This document shows, piece by piece, positions 37,933 through 50,319 of a stretch of DNA of 64,000 nt. The stretch spans positions 2,294,001 to 2,358,000 of the forward strand of contig LSAX01000001.1 in assembly GCA_001557505.1 (NCBI GenBank). The letters are read 5' to 3'. Source of the DNA: Reticulascus tulasneorum. Its lineage: Eukaryota; Ascomycota; Sordariomycetes; Glomerellales; Reticulascaceae. Position numbers and translations under genes: made by a program. Under the pieces are notes generated by a model. That model was not told the DNA's origin and did not search any database. It saw only the letters and a program-made list of their open reading frames with translations. Each line of letters opens with the position of its first letter. Position 1 is the first letter of the stretch.

Positions 37933-40726
37933 GAACGAGCTAGAGCCTAGGGGGGCTGGCTCGCTTCCGAAGAGACATTCGGGGCGCACTCCCGGGGCCG
38001 GTCCGGTCCGCACTTGCAGAACGAACGGCTTCGCGACCGAGATTTGACAAACGATTTTAAGACGACACCTCAACCTTCCGCGACCTACTTCGAACGACAG
38101 CTGCATTTGAAGGAGCTACTTTTGGGGCCTTTTAGTACCCGCAATCCATTCACATTGTCCGCTTGGGATCTGCGAGAAAACCCCCAGCTTGAATCATTGA
38201 GCTGGGGAGATCATTCTTAATCAAAAACAAAGCCTTGGTGCAGTCGACAAGCTGCTAATTAATGCGGGCCGACAAATCTGGGGAGACGAACCGGTGGGAG
38301 GAACTCAATGTGGAAAGAGTGTCTGAGCGCAGGGTGCTCCCAAGGTCCAAGCGAGTTGGGATTTGCGACACAGACAAGCACACGAGACAGCAGATGATTT
38401 TAAGCACAGCAAAAAAAGTGCTGTAGCTTCGTTCGCAATTTCTTCCTCAGTGCGATCAATGGGCACTGCCTCGGCCAAAGAGGATGGGGGCATGCGCTCT
38501 GGCTTTTATCACCCCCAACTGGCTACGAGATGGCAATACCCTCAGCAATGCTCGCTGCCCAACCCCGGGATGGTCAGACTCGGCTTCCCATTCTGGGCTA
38601 GCCAATGAAGATCTTATCGTGCGCGAAGAGCTACTAGTTGGTATGCGGAGTGTTGCGCATCGTCGAGCTGATGGTGGGCGACACGAGAGCTGGAAGGTTT
38701 AGCGTATTGAAACAATCTTCCCAGGTCACGCATCATCAGTCGCCAAGACAACTCGTTTCGACCATCATGCCGTGCCGCCGATTTATACAGAAGGCTGCAA
38801 TCCAATTGCCCGGGTCGTCGTCGTCGTCGTCGCTTCTCCCTTTGCAGGAAGCGTGGGGAAAGGCTTCGCGTGGGTCCAGGAAGGACGCGAAAGGCAACCC
38901 GAAGCCACCCAACTTCGCTGTGTAGATTGTGCACATGACCCCCAACTAGTCTGGGTGCTAGAATGCCGGGACGGGCTGCGAAAGCTATAATAGCTGCGAT
39001 ACTCGTTTGGCGTCCGTTTAGGCTGCGGCTCAAAGGGGATGAATACTGGAGAGATGTGGTGTGGAGCGGATGAAAAGGAGCATGGACACTAAGGAAGAGA
39101 GAAACGAGAGGGGGCTTGGAAAACACTACGGAAAATCACAGCGAAGGAAAAGGAAATGGGTCAAACGACCCGGGAACATACATTGACTGACAAGACATTA
39201 CGACACACTACCTACCGACCTCCACACCTACGTACCCACCCGACATCCCTTCATACGAGTCAGAATCACGCTCTCATCTCATATAAATTGGTAGTGGCAC
39301 ACAAACGGTCTCGGACACGGCTGCATACATTACGGGCGGGCGGGGTCGGCAGCAGCAGCCGCACCAACGGCAGTAGAGACATATGCAAGGCAAGCGAGCA
39401 GGCAGCCCGGCTACGTGCAGCGGCGATTCGGAACGGAGGGCGACATGCAACAAGCACGAACGAAAACCGGGACCGCACGAATCAGGGTCTTCCCGAGCAG
39501 CGGACCGCGGCCGGCAAGACAGGGAAAGGAGGGGCTTGGGGGATATATGAACGAAACGGGAACGCTACGTGGTGAATCGGCATTTCATGGACGGGGTGGG
39601 CGGCGGGTATATACCGGGCGGGATAAGGGGCGGACGAAAAAGCACAAAAGCATTTTTATTTTATATTCGGGATTTTGTTTGGTTCTTTGGCACGCTTGGG
39701 ATATAATTTTCCGACTGGGAAACTCGACCGACTATTTGATTTTTTTCTGTTTTCATTGCGTGGGGACTTGGGGACTTTGATTTAGCTTTTCATCACTCTT
39801 GTGCTTTGCATCTGACTATGTCTCAAAGTTTTTGCGTTTTGCTGTTACTTGTCTTTGTTTTTTTTGGGGGGAAAAGCATCGATCCCCTTTGCTTTAGGGG
39901 GGGACAAAAGCCTTTTGTGTATCTTTTCCGCTCTCGGTGTCAAAATCTCCCAGCTATTTCTTTTTGTTTTATACCGTCTCCATCAATATATACCTGACAC
40001 TACCACTTACATCTTAACTGCCTCCCATTTCCTTGGCGGATTTCTAATCGGCGGGGGGGTTGGATATTTGGGAGAATGGTAACTAGAAAGACACAGACAG
40101 ACAGAGTTTGATGTTGGCGTGTGTGTGCGCTTCTCTTTTTGTTTTGGCTTTCGGTTCTCTCCATGTGTTTTTTTTCTTCTTTCGTTTTTGCCTTTTGGAA
40201 TTGCATGCAGTCTTACACACGAAGACATTGCTTTGTACGTAATAATACACAGAGCCATTTCAAAATTATATATTTATCAAACTCTGCTCTCTAGAGAGGC
40301 CGCGTCTGCTGCGACGGATATTGGTTTACGTTCTCCTTTTCGTCCTGTCTGGTGAAGTTCGCCGTGCCTCAGCTCTTTCCTAGGCGTATCCATACAGCCA
40401 GCCCATCTGCTCGCCATCTTTTCTCACAGCGGTTCACCCGTCAACTTCGGGGAATTCTTCGATGCTAGAGAACTCCGTAGAAACGAGTCTTTCCACACTC
40501 TCGACTCGGTCATAAGTCAGAGAAGAGCTGTCATCTGGGCTGCATGGCTGCATACTACAACTTACAAGCCCAGAGCCCCTGAGAGCGCACGTGACTCCGC
40601 ATCGTGCCTGTCCATTGATATATGAATGTTTTGACTGCTTGGTAACCCCCTAAGTCCAAGACAATGCGTCTTCATGAAGAAGCTGGAATCCCTTGCGCAA
40701 CTAGGGGTCAAGGAGACACGACATTC
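37933..40726. other. Convergent intergenic region
   Basis: This 2.8-kb stretch lies between the stops of the transcription factor (+) and the DUF202 gene (-). The frames seen here, up to 170 codons, have no recognisable content. A GTC run lies at 38814-38832. A T-rich block at about 39640-40200 is probably 3' untranslated or spacer sequence. Confidence 0.55.
38814..38832. repeat. GTC trinucleotide repeat
   Basis: About six GTC units in the intergenic region downstream of the transcription-factor gene. It is a simple repeat outside any supported gene. Confidence 0.7.
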
Positions 40727-41527
40727 TCAGTTCACGAGATTCCAGGTCAGAACCAACAACGTAACGTAGGCCGAGAGACTCAGCACCGTCAGTAATGCGA
40801 TGCTGTTTCCCGAGGTGCGGAACCGTTTGATCACGGAGCCGTCGTCCTTGGAAGTGGTGAAGAACTGTCGGTGGCCCTCCTGGCGGCGGTACATGGCGAC
40901 AAGCATGATGGCGGTGCCGTAGACGGCAAAGAGCGCGCCCATGGCGTAGAACTCCGAGGTGAAGATCTTGAGGATGATGAGGGCGAAGGAGAACTGTGAT
41001 AGGGCAGTGCGCATGTACGCACCTTCGAATGTGCGTTGTGCGGCGCGGACTTCTACTAGCCTAGGATTCGTCAGAAGATACGTCAGAGCGGGATGATCAG
41101 GGGGGGAGGGAATTTGAGTTTGGGTAGACAGCAGAGTTGTGGCGTGCGGGGGGATCGGAACGAAAGATCTTGTTTTAGATGCCAGTTTCGCTCGTAGGGC
41201 AGCATCGCACATCAAATGACATGGTGCTGGCTGCTGAAGATGTTGGTCTAGAACAAAGGGTTGGGAGACTTGTATGTCATGATTCACCATATTTCGCATT
41301 GTCTCAAGGTAGATGATCGCCTTGAGGACATCTCTTTCAAAAAGCGAGAAACTAATAGTACTTACTCATCAGTAGTCAGGACGACTGAACGAGCCCGATG
41401 GAGGCGGAGATGGAGATGATCCTCCGGATTTGGCTGTCACGATGATATTAGTCCATGTCTCGCACCTCACAGGTATAGCAATACTTTGGAGAAAGAGCAT
41501 CAGTAGACGAGGACGAACCTGAAACAT
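40727..41527 (-). CDS. DUF202-domain small membrane protein, 136 aa, three exons
   Basis: The exons are 41527-41519 (nine bases, coding Met-Phe-Gln), 41433-41366 and 41060-40727. The joined product starts MFQPNPEDHLHLRLHRARS and continues VVLTTDELVEVRAAQRTFEG. The DUF202 signature is the segment RAAQRTFEGAYMRTALSQF leading into the first membrane span. Two more spans follow (FYAMGALFAVYGTAIMLVAMY and IALLTVLSLSAYVTLLVLTW). The related DUF202-like module forms the membrane part of the Vtc polyphosphate complex, but stand-alone members such as this one have no settled function. An in-frame stop 16 codons upstream of the ATG, with no other ATG between, fixes the start. Intron 1 is 85 nt (GTTCGT donor). 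Intron 2 is 305 nt (GTAAGT donor, CTGAC branch), by far the longest in the window. Confidence 0.8.
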
Positions 41528-42924
41528 CGCGGCAAGCTTCCCTCGCCAAAGGATGGTTCTTGGTTGGAAAGGTGGTCAGTTCGGTGGTGAGCCGTGAAAT
41601 GACTCGTTACGTAGTTGGTGGAGATCCGCCAACCGTATCTCGATCAATCAGTCAAGCCCGGTTCAATTCTGGGGCGAACCGCTGTGTGTAACGGCGGGAT
41701 AGGGGGCGAACGAGATGAGTCGAACGTGTGAAAGCGGCGAAGACAAACCTTGCAATGTCTTGGTGTCAAGGGTTGAGAATCTTTCGAGATGCAATGCCGG
41801 GCAGGCTGTCGAGTGAAGTTGCGACATAGTTTGGATCGGGACCGAGGGCGGGGATATTTTTTGGCGGGTGAAGATCCAGCCTATGGGTGCCAACGAGGGG
41901 AACCACCTACGCTAATTATTGCGCCATTTCAGTGGGACATCTGCTAAAGAGCACCCCGCTTTCCACTGCAGCCCCAGGGCACACACTCAGCGTCCTGTCA
42001 GTGAGCGAGGCACAGACTCAACTCTGCCTCAGGTATACCACCACCATGAGAAAGTTGCAGCGGCCCGTTCCCCCCTAAGTAGGCCTAGTGGGTTGACTCG
42101 ATTACCTACCTGGGAAATAAGGTGCTGGACGGTTCCGGGAGACTTGCATCCCCATAGTAGACGCTGCGGCCTACCTCACCTTGAGGGGGGTCAGAGAGCT
42201 GTTTCCCGACTGTGCCACAGAGACCCAAATTATGAATGTTTCAATTCGGAGCTAATGGTAAGCCACGTACCATTTATCTAGCGGGCAGAGTGGTAGGAGG
42301 GCACGGTATAATAGGCAATACCTTGCGAAGGTGACTGCGGTTGCTAACGGCCAATGGGGGCATCAGGCGTGCAGAGCTTCTCGTTGTCCCTTTAATTATG
42401 AGTACCAGTCATGTACAGAGTCTGGAGGGGAGGGGTGTTCCATGTCACTGATGGGGCTACCCAGCATGGAAACGAAAAACTATTATAGGATAATTATCTA
42501 CCTGACAAATTATTCGGAGATGGGAGGATTTTTGGCATCACAACCCTAGAAGCTTGGAAGGACCAAAAACCTAGTTAGTCAGTAGGGGCTCTAGGTACCT
42601 TCTATCCTCGTCTGCCCATGTCGCGCGCGGAACAGGAAGATCGTCCCTCGGCCTCCAACCTCCGATTGATGCATCAGCAGGGCATGGACGTCACCAGAAC
42701 GGTGGCATGTAAACTGTAATACTTTGAATGCCCTGTTACACATAGGGCATGAGAGGAGAAATAGTGCCAAGGTCGCTACATCCATCCTCTTTTGCTCGAT
42801 GTATAATTTCTGCCGCCGGGAGTCGGGCGGCCAGCCATCGATATATGCATGCAATTTGGCAAGGCTATTTTCGGGTAACTTGCAGATCGTCCAATCCAAT
42901 TCTCGTAGCCGCCCGGACGCGCTG

Positions 42925-42943
42925 GCTGACTGACTGACTGACT
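42925..42943. repeat. CTGA tetranucleotide repeat
   Basis: Nearly five CTGA units in the intergenic region. It is a simple repeat, with a poly-G stretch shortly after. Confidence 0.75.
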
Positions 42944-43150
42944 GGACGGGGGGGACATGACAAATGCTATTCTGGTTTGAGAAGGCCGTTCCCATCCTTT
43001 CTGCGGATGTTTCTAATTCAGCACTTGTGCCAGCTCGCCTTGATGCGATATATGAAATTGAGCAAGAAGCAAGACAGATATGCCCGCATCGTTCGGATTC
43101 CTGGTTACACTGCTAGCATGGCTGACATGTGGAGGCCGGCCGGTAGCCTT

Positions 43151-43182
43151 GCACACACACAAACACACACACTCACACACAC
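43151..43182. repeat. CA microsatellite (imperfect)
   Basis: About 32 bp of CA repeats with single-base interruptions, intergenic. It is similar in type to the AC run at 2.9 kb. Confidence 0.8.
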
Positions 43183-44578
43183 CTTGCCCATGCACGTATA
43201 TTGTCGCTAACGAGACACGCGCCCCAAATGCGCCTCACCGCGGCTGTGGCTGTGCTGGAATATGGAGATTGTGCCTGGCGATAGGGCATTCGACAGCGCC
43301 CCCCCCCCATCCATCCCGTACCTTGCGCCGAGCCTACGGTTCCAGAAAGGCACAGGTGAAGGTGGGATTCCTGCCGGTCATCTTAATGGGACCATCGAAT
43401 TCCTCCATTGAGATGGCAAGGGGTTCCCTTCTGGAAGTTGGATTCGAGATGTCCGTTACCGTCGTTGTGGAATCGCACTCCGGGCAGCAGGGCAGTGAAT
43501 TCAGCGCCTCAAACCATGAAACCGATGTCACGGCAGAAATGACACAGGAAAGGTCTTCGCGTCCTAGCGCCGACCCCACGTCTTTCTCCGGTCTGAGGCC
43601 GGTGAAAGAGAAACGCATACAATGCTTTACCCGTGATTAGGATTCTGGCGAGTTTGCAAAGCAAACCACGGCTCTTGGTCATATCCCGCACTCGGCCGGG
43701 GGTCTTAACTCCGTCTCATACACAGGACCCAGGAGACCAGCAAACAGGACCATCGACGAGACGGAGGAATTCACCAAGTGTGGAGACCAAGCGCATCATC
43801 CATGCCGAATATCAAGCTTGAAATGGAGCCGTCTGCCGGACGATGACATCAAATGCTTAAAGTAAGACAGCGAGCTGAATCACCCAACAAGGCTCTTTGC
43901 CCCTAGAAAAGTGGAAAATATGCCTACTCGGTGAATGGGGTACTGCCACACAGACCCACCGAACCGCCCAAGGTGATAGGTGCCGCGGCGGCAACCGGCC
44001 ACTGAAGCAGCACTCCGGGTGTGCTGGATGAAGTGAGCCCTGTAGGGAGAGCAACCGGTGCTGCGCTGCGCTGTGCTGTGCGGTGCTGTGCTGGACCAGA
44101 TTGCATCGAGGGTGGATGCCGTCTTCGCCCCAAGACGACGTCTGACTGGTTGGAGATGGGGGGGGGAAGATCCTTGGTGCGACAAGGGTTCCATTTGGTC
44201 GTGGGGCTGAGAAATGAGCCTAACGACCAACCTCGAGAACGCCTCGCCGATATGGCATCTTAAGAGAATACTTCCGCCGCCGGCACCGGCCCCGCCAACG
44301 AGGAGGTAGCGTCTAATCCGAACTAGTCGTCCCCCTAGGATCCCCCTCCCACCCCCGATTCCGCCCTGGGCGTGACTCTGGTGTGTGGCCCTTACGGAAA
44401 AGAGCCTACAGACCCTTTCTTGCGACTGAGAGCTCGACCCCCCCCCCAGAATCACAGGCCCACGGCCACCACACAGGGCAGGAGAGGAGAGGAGGGGGAA
44501 CGTCTCATCAGGCCTACCCGCCTTCTACCGCCTGCTACCGCCCACGCGCCGAACCTCCACTCCACACTCTGGGCAGCC

Positions 44579-44618
44579 CATGCCATGCCATGCCATGCCA
44601 TCCCCATCCCCATCCCCG
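44579..44618. repeat. TGCCA and TCCCCA tandem repeats
   Basis: Four TGCCA units pass directly into three CATCCC-type units. They lie about 800 bp before the C2H2 start, in the C/T-rich presumed promoter or leader. Confidence 0.8.
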
Positions 44619-45274
44619 TCGGTATTCAAGCCTCCCTTTGCCTCTGCCACAATCAATCGCTGCTGCGGTCCCATTTCTTGTCCCACCCGGCAATTTGTCC
44701 ATCTTCCCATGACCTCGTCCTGAAGATCTGTTCTTCTTTTCTGATCCTCTCGTCCACAAATCCATCCCTCGCAGTCAAAGTCGCATTATCCCGCGACATC
44801 CCCCACCCCCAAAAAAACCACCCCCCAAGTGGCTGCGCGGCCCTCATCCGACGTCTCCCAGCCTGATCATCAACCCTCGAAAACGAAGACGTTCTCCGTC
44901 TCGAATCAGTCCGCAACTGCTCGGACGACGTTCTCCTGCGTCTCCTCTAGGTCCTCGACTTTTTCCTTGCAGGAAAAGGAGAGGTGGCACACACAACATA
45001 AGCGCTGGTAGCAGGAAGGTAAGGTCAGCTCCATAGGCCGCCAACAGCGCCGCGTACCAACATAAAGGTTGCCGGTCACTTTTACTGCTCCCTGCTCGAA
45101 CCGGAAATCTTCCTGGAATCAAAACCTTTTAGAGTCGTATTCCTTCTACAACTTCCCTTGCTGCCGGCTCAAATCATTCGCTTCGTTCATAAACCCTGCG
45201 GCACGCCGCGCGCAATCCAGCCCGTTTCGCATCCTCCATCGAGTCACTTCCCCGTTCAGCTGCCTCGCTAGAAC

Positions 45275-45292
45275 ATGATCCCGATTTTGTGA
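45275..45292 (+). promoter_or_regulatory. Five-codon upstream ORF before the C2H2 gene
   Basis: An ATG at 45275 opens a five-codon frame (Met-Ile-Pro-Ile-Leu) that stops at 45292, 119 nt before the main ATG at 45412. If it lies in the mature leader it could lower or tune translation of the C2H2 protein. The transcript start is not visible, so its presence in the mRNA is an inference. Confidence 0.35.
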
Positions 45293-45411
45293 TCTTTCCC
45301 TGGGAGCTTACCGGACCTGGCCCCAGTCGTCTACCTTGGGCTGAGCCACCGATCCAAATAAATACTTGCAGTTACCCATCTCAACCTCTTCCACCCACCC
45401 GCCCGCCCGCC

Positions 45412-48400
45412 ATGACTTCGACCTACACAGTATCTCCTCCGACCTCATTCCACGATGATCGAATGACCGAACCCCGCAACGCCTCCCCGCCCGGCAACAA
45501 CCAGCACAGGCAACCCGCGACCCCCATCGACGCGAGTCACCTCTCTCCGTTCTCGTCGCAGCTGCAGAGCAACTCGGCATCCCCTACCTTGAACAACACC
45601 AACACGCCAGCCGAGTCAATCTCGACTCTGAGCCACTATCAATCGAGCGACTACAGCGATCTCGACGACGTCGACCCCTTCTTCGGCGTCGACTTCAGCA
45701 ACACCGAAGGGGGCACTCCTTCTTTCTTGGAAGATCAGATCCTCCCTCTCAATCGGACTGACAGCTTCCCCCAGTCTACACTGGGCTCCTTCAACGAGAA
45801 CCAGACGCATCATGCCTTTGATAACATCACATACCCACTGAGCCCCGAACAGACGGCATCCCTCTATACCGCATCACCGCCGAGTGAACGGAAGACGGTC
45901 ACGCGACCTGCTCCTGATCGCTTACCTTATTCCATCTCGCCCCAGGAGCTCCAGAAACCATTCAAACCTAGTCCGATATCCACGTTCTCGGCACAGTCTG
46001 CTCCTCAGTTGACACCAGATCAGAGCGGGAGCGGCCGGTCTAGTGAGGACGGATTGGCGCCCGCTTCTGTTGTCATGGCCGCCCAGAGCCCTCGGGTAAC
46101 CGTTTCGCTGTGGGGCAAAGACACCAGCCAGCCGGTCCAGTCCATTGAGCGAACTTTCGCTCCGGACGATGAAAGCCCCGTCACCGTCCGTGGCGGCGTT
46201 AGCTCGGCCGGTGATTTGATGTCCTCCAATGATCAGGGCAGCTTCAAACCACCGCCACCAAGGGATGAGATGAGCAACTGGCAGCGCAACACACCCACCG
46301 TCCGTCGCGGGGCGGACCCGGACAACAGGCCGTCGACGGAGGTGGAGAGCGTTAATGAGATGGTGAAGGGGCGAGAAATCCAAAAGAAAAACAAGGAGGT
46401 CGACAAATGGCTGACCCAGAATTTGGGCGATGTTCCTCCTGAGGAAGCACCCCAGGGCACCCTCAATTCGCTTGAGAAGGCCAATCCTACGAACTCCAGC
46501 GCCGAGGACGACCAAATCCCACTTGGGGACCAAACCGAGAACAGATATGTCCCTGGACAGACTTACTACCTTCCGCATGGTGGTGGTGAGATGACGCAAG
46601 AGGACCTCGAGATTATGAATTCCAACCGGAACTGGGCTGATGCGCCACTGATTCACCCAATTAGCTCACAAGATGGGCAACGCTACCAGCCTCAGACATC
46701 CAACGCTGCAATTCAGCGCTTTGAGAGAATGTGTATGGACAACGAGTCCATCGTGTCGAAAGCAGCCACATGGGGCACCCGCCGCCGGAGTCTCCCCAGC
46801 GTGATTGATCTAGATATTGAAGGCATCACCAGCGGCAATTTCTTGAAAAAGCTATCGATCAGTCGTGGAGATCGGCGCAGACCAAGTCTGCTGAAGGATT
46901 TGCGAGGTCTCGTGCGTAGGCCGAGCGCCAGCCAGCTCCTCAAACGAACTAGGAGCAACCACGACGAAGAAGGGTTTAATGCTGCCGATGGCCCGTCGAA
47001 CGATAAGCGCGACAGTGTCCCTCATCTCGCGCCGCCAACACGGACCTCCAGCTGGGGCACCAAGAAAACCCCAATGCCGAGCATCAATACAGCACTCATT
47101 GCCATGGGCGGCAGTGTGGCATCCATCGGGACCACCCACGCCCGCAATGGCTCCATCAGTGCCACTCCCGTTACGTCTCCCAAAAGCCCGTTTGGTAGCT
47201 TGCAGGTGAAGAACACGCTGCGACGACCGCGCAGCAAGTCCGATCTCCCCAAAGGGAGCGGCGCCGATACCCAATCCGGCCTTGTGGGGATGTGGAGGAA
47301 GAGCGGAGGGCCTCCGGTCGCGTCTCTCGCTAAGACGACTTCAAACGCCGAGCTCGATGATGACGACGATGACGATGATGATCTTTACGACGATTCGGAC
47401 ATGAAGGTGGAGTCTAGCAAGCTGATCGAAGACATCACGCCAACCTTTGGTGGGTTCAAAGAACACGTCCTTCGTCTAAACGCCGGCTTGGCCACAACGA
47501 ACAGCTATCTCATTGATCGCATCGCTCATCAGCAGATCGTGCGCTACAAGAGCCTTCTAAACTCGAAGGTCAAACATCTTCAGCTTGGAGCGAATTGCTC
47601 TTGCGGCGCTTTGTGCCTTGCTCTTGGTGGTTCCGCAATCGTCATGGATCAAAAAGGCGACCCGCGTGGCCTCGACCCATTGTCCGCCAGATTCGACTCT
47701 TCCGACGGCGATATCACCCCCATCGAGGGTGCCGTCACTCCAGAAAGCTTCCCCCCAGACATTCCAATGCCGCCAACCCAGACCCTGCCGGCAGAGTTCG
47801 AATGCCAACTCTGCTATCAGACGAAGAAGTTCCAGAAGCCCTCCGATTGGACCAAGCACGTTCATGAGGACGTCCAACCTTTTACATGTACTTGGGATAG
47901 ATGCAGGGACCCCAAGATCTTCAAGCGCAAGGCCGACTGGGTTCGACATGAGAACGAGGGACACCGTCACCTGGAATGGTGGACATGCGATGTCGAGGAC
48001 TGCAGACATACGTGCTACCGTCGGGACAACTTCCTTCAACACCTGGTGCGGGAGCACAAGTACCCGGAGCCCAAAGTCAAGACCAAAGCAGCCATGAAGC
48101 GAGCAGGGGGCATTGACCCAACGTGGCAAAAGGTGGAGAAATGCCACAAGGAGACCCCCAAGAGGCCTCAAGAAGAGCCTTGCCGGTTCTGCGGCAAAAC
48201 ATTCCCATCGTGGAAGAAGCTTACTGTCCACCTTGCCAAGCACATGGAACAGATAAGCCTTCCAGTGTTGCGCCTCGTGGCAGCGAAGGAGTTGGAGCCG
48301 GATACTATTATCAGTCCTGTTCAAGATCCTCCGCCTCGAGCACCATTCAACCAACCATTCGCGGTTTCTATGCCGGTGAAGACGGAGCACCAGCATCAGC

Positions 48401-48927
48401 AGCAATATGGATATTCCCAAATGGGGTCTCAGATGCAGCACCAAGGGAACGCGGCGCAGCCTCCCCAGTTGTTGCACAGCCATATGTCGTACCCGGGCAA
48501 TAACCCAAGCTCCTTTGATTATCCCGTCATGACGACCCCTCAGTTCCAGCAGCAGATATTCAGCCCACATTATGATAACATTGGACAAGCTCTGCAGCCA
48601 CCTACCATGGATTCACGATCCGTCAACACCGGCAACCAAGGCTTCAACCAGCCGCAGCAATATCACACCATCCCGACGACGGCAGCCCCGTATATGGGGG
48701 CCCAGCAATCATTCATGAGCATGCCTCAGGGTCTTGAGCCATTCCCGACTCTGAACCAAAACCCACTGGGGTTACAGCATCCTGCCGCCGGCCAGTTGGG
48801 GGCGCAAATGGGCTATGATGCGATGATGGATCAAAGCGGCAACCCAGATCAGTACACTCCGCAAGGATCGGTGTCGCCGTTTTCGCACTCTCCCCACCAA
48901 GGCCAAGGCGGCTTCTACTCTCAATAG
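45412..48927 (+). CDS. Large C2H2 zinc-finger protein, 1171 aa, single exon
   Basis: The first in-frame ATG is at 45412; the open frame runs further upstream without an ATG. The N-terminal two thirds are low-complexity and Ser/Pro/Asn-rich, with a KTTSNAELD then poly-Asp acidic run near residue 650. A conserved segment follows (SYLIDRIAHQQIVRYKSLL and NCSCGALCLALGG, residues about 695-745). The fingers start near residue 796: ECQLCYQTKKFQKPSDWTKH, then CTWDRC...KADWVRHENEGH, then CDVEDCRHTCYRRDNFLQH, and a last one at about 924-944 (CRFCGKTFPSWKKLTVHLAK). The C-terminus is rich in Gln, Pro, Met and Gly. This arrangement recurs in a family of fungal C2H2 proteins of mostly unknown targets. A nuclear regulator is likely. 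No introns are needed. Confidence 0.9.
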   Translation: MTSTYTVSPPTSFHDDRMTEPRNASPPGNNQHRQPATPIDASHLSPFSSQLQSNSASPTLNNTNTPAESISTLSHYQSSDYSDLDDVDPFFGVDFSNTEGGTPSFLEDQILPLNRTDSFPQSTLGSFNENQTHHAFDNITYPLSPEQTASLYTASPPSERKTVTRPAPDRLPYSISPQELQKPFKPSPISTFSAQSAPQLTPDQSGSGRSSEDGLAPASVVMAAQSPRVTVSLWGKDTSQPVQSIERTFAPDDESPVTVRGGVSSAGDLMSSNDQGSFKPPPPRDEMSNWQRNTPTVRRGADPDNRPSTEVESVNEMVKGREIQKKNKEVDKWLTQNLGDVPPEEAPQGTLNSLEKANPTNSSAEDDQIPLGDQTENRYVPGQTYYLPHGGGEMTQEDLEIMNSNRNWADAPLIHPISSQDGQRYQPQTSNAAIQRFERMCMDNESIVSKAATWGTRRRSLPSVIDLDIEGITSGNFLKKLSISRGDRRRPSLLKDLRGLVRRPSASQLLKRTRSNHDEEGFNAADGPSNDKRDSVPHLAPPTRTSSWGTKKTPMPSINTALIAMGGSVASIGTTHARNGSISATPVTSPKSPFGSLQVKNTLRRPRSKSDLPKGSGADTQSGLVGMWRKSGGPPVASLAKTTSNAELDDDDDDDDDLYDDSDMKVESSKLIEDITPTFGGFKEHVLRLNAGLATTNSYLIDRIAHQQIVRYKSLLNSKVKHLQLGANCSCGALCLALGGSAIVMDQKGDPRGLDPLSARFDSSDGDITPIEGAVTPESFPPDIPMPPTQTLPAEFECQLCYQTKKFQKPSDWTKHVHEDVQPFTCTWDRCRDPKIFKRKADWVRHENEGHRHLEWWTCDVEDCRHTCYRRDNFLQHLVREHKYPEPKVKTKAAMKRAGGIDPTWQKVEKCHKETPKRPQEEPCRFCGKTFPSWKKLTVHLAKHMEQISLPVLRLVAAKELEPDTIISPVQDPPPRAPFNQPFAVSMPVKTEHQHQQQYGYSQMGSQMQHQGNAAQPPQLLHSHMSYPGNNPSSFDYPVMTTPQFQQQIFSPHYDNIGQALQPPTMDSRSVNTGNQGFNQPQQYHTIPTTAAPYMGAQQSFMSMPQGLEPFPTLNQNPLGLQHPAAGQLGAQMGYDAMMDQSGNPDQYTPQGSVSPFSHSPHQGQGGFYSQ

Positions 48928-50296
48928 TAAGCGTCTAAAGGGCCCAAACTATCTTTTGCTTTGCAGTTCGCAACGGCGCGTGTCGGGATACCCACTATAT
49001 CTATTGCATTTTTGCCACCTACATGCTATATACATCAGCGCAACCCACGGTTACGACAGGAAAAGGGCGACGGCCTAGAACGATGTTTACTTCCACATCA
49101 ATATATGTACATGACCCCTGATGATTGCGGTGCTTCCCCCCACTCCCTCTTTTATTTTTTATGAAGTATGTTTTCTTTTTTTTTCCGGGCAGAGTTGTAT
49201 CCGGTTGAAAGTAATGGGCAGACATCGATGGACCCGCATCACGGTGAATGGACTTAACTTTTCAGGGTTGGAGATACGGGATGGGTACGAGTTTATATGA
49301 TGGCGTGTTGGGGACATGTTTATTGGGAATTGCACTGCGTGGGGGAGATATCTATCATAGGCTTAGGATTCGAGGTTCCATTTGAGTTCTTATGAATAGA
49401 CTATTCTATTACTTCAAGCTATCTGGTCTCATACCCTGCATTAGTGTCATGCTGGTCAGCCGCGGGAAGCCACGAACACGGGAAACCCTCAACTGTGTCA
49501 GGGGCAAATCTTGCTTTGCAATGTGCTTTCGGGATGACGCGAACCTGATCCTGAGTTCTGTTCTGGAGAAATGTTCACTGTGATAGGCACCCAACTCGTC
49601 TCCCAGACTCTAGCATTCATTCTATCTAGAAACGCCTGCTGATACGACGGTCGTATAGATGTAGCAGGAACATAGATAGGATCAAGCCCGAGTTTGCTAT
49701 CAAAGATACAGTACAATTCTACTGGCGGTTTCCTCCCCATGATTAAAGTAAAAGTTCGAAAGACCACGTCTTGGCTAGCGCATCGGCGGCGGGTGAGGGT
49801 TTCATGGATCTGACTAAGTTTACCCAGATATTGTGCCAGGTGTATAGAGAGATACTCAAACAGGTCCGCATCTGATTATGCTTTTAAGATTTTACCTTGA
49901 ATAAGTACGCAGTCCAATAGTCACGAGAAGGGATGACCCCCTGAGAACCCGGGTTGGAGGGGCGATCTAGGATTGCAGCAGCGTACTCTTGCTCCTGTCG
50001 CTGGATTTAGCATTACCTTTATTACAATGTACTTATATAAGGGGCCGAAGCCGAGAGAGACGCACAAGAAGTGCCGGAAAACCATATCAGACGAGAAAGC
50101 ATTGTTTCTCGTGGCGTTTCCAAGAAACAGAAACGATTAGGCCAGATTCGGAGAGGGTATTGAGAGACGGCAGAGGGAGGGCATGACGCATGCACAAGCA
50201 AGGAGGCGGAGTCGAGTCGAGCGACATTCAGAAGCGCAGCGAAGACGGGCAACTGCCGATTCAAGGGCCTGGTAGCGAATCTACGACGGTCCTTGG

Positions 50297-50319
50297 GTGC
50301 GTGCGTGCGTGCGTGCGTG
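50297..50319. repeat. GTGC tetranucleotide microsatellite
   Basis: Nearly six GTGC units, intergenic, 200 bp to the left of the AT-rich element. Confidence 0.8.

Larger units (their letters stand above)
41528..45411. other. Divergent intergenic region between the DUF202 and C2H2 genes
   Basis: This 3.9-kb stretch holds both promoters. No gene is supported. It contains CTGA, CA and TGCCA/TCCCCA microsatellites and a long C/T-rich leader-like block from about 44.5 kb to the C2H2 start. Several short upstream ATG frames lie in the last kilobase. Confidence 0.55.

Noticed and set aside
41600..41685. tRNA-like T-arm (stem CCCGG/CTGGG with loop TTCAATT) on the plus strand
   Set aside because: The T-arm pairs and a TAGTTGGTGGA word lies upstream. 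However, the acceptor stem does not pair and there is no clean anticodon arm.
45289..45411. Upstream extension of the C2H2 frame
   Set aside because: The frame is open but begins with GTG, not ATG. A short uORF ends in the same stretch and the first in-frame ATG is at 45412.
47557..48588. 343-codon minus-strand frame inside the C2H2 gene
   Set aside because: It is the antisense of the zinc-finger region and has no family features.
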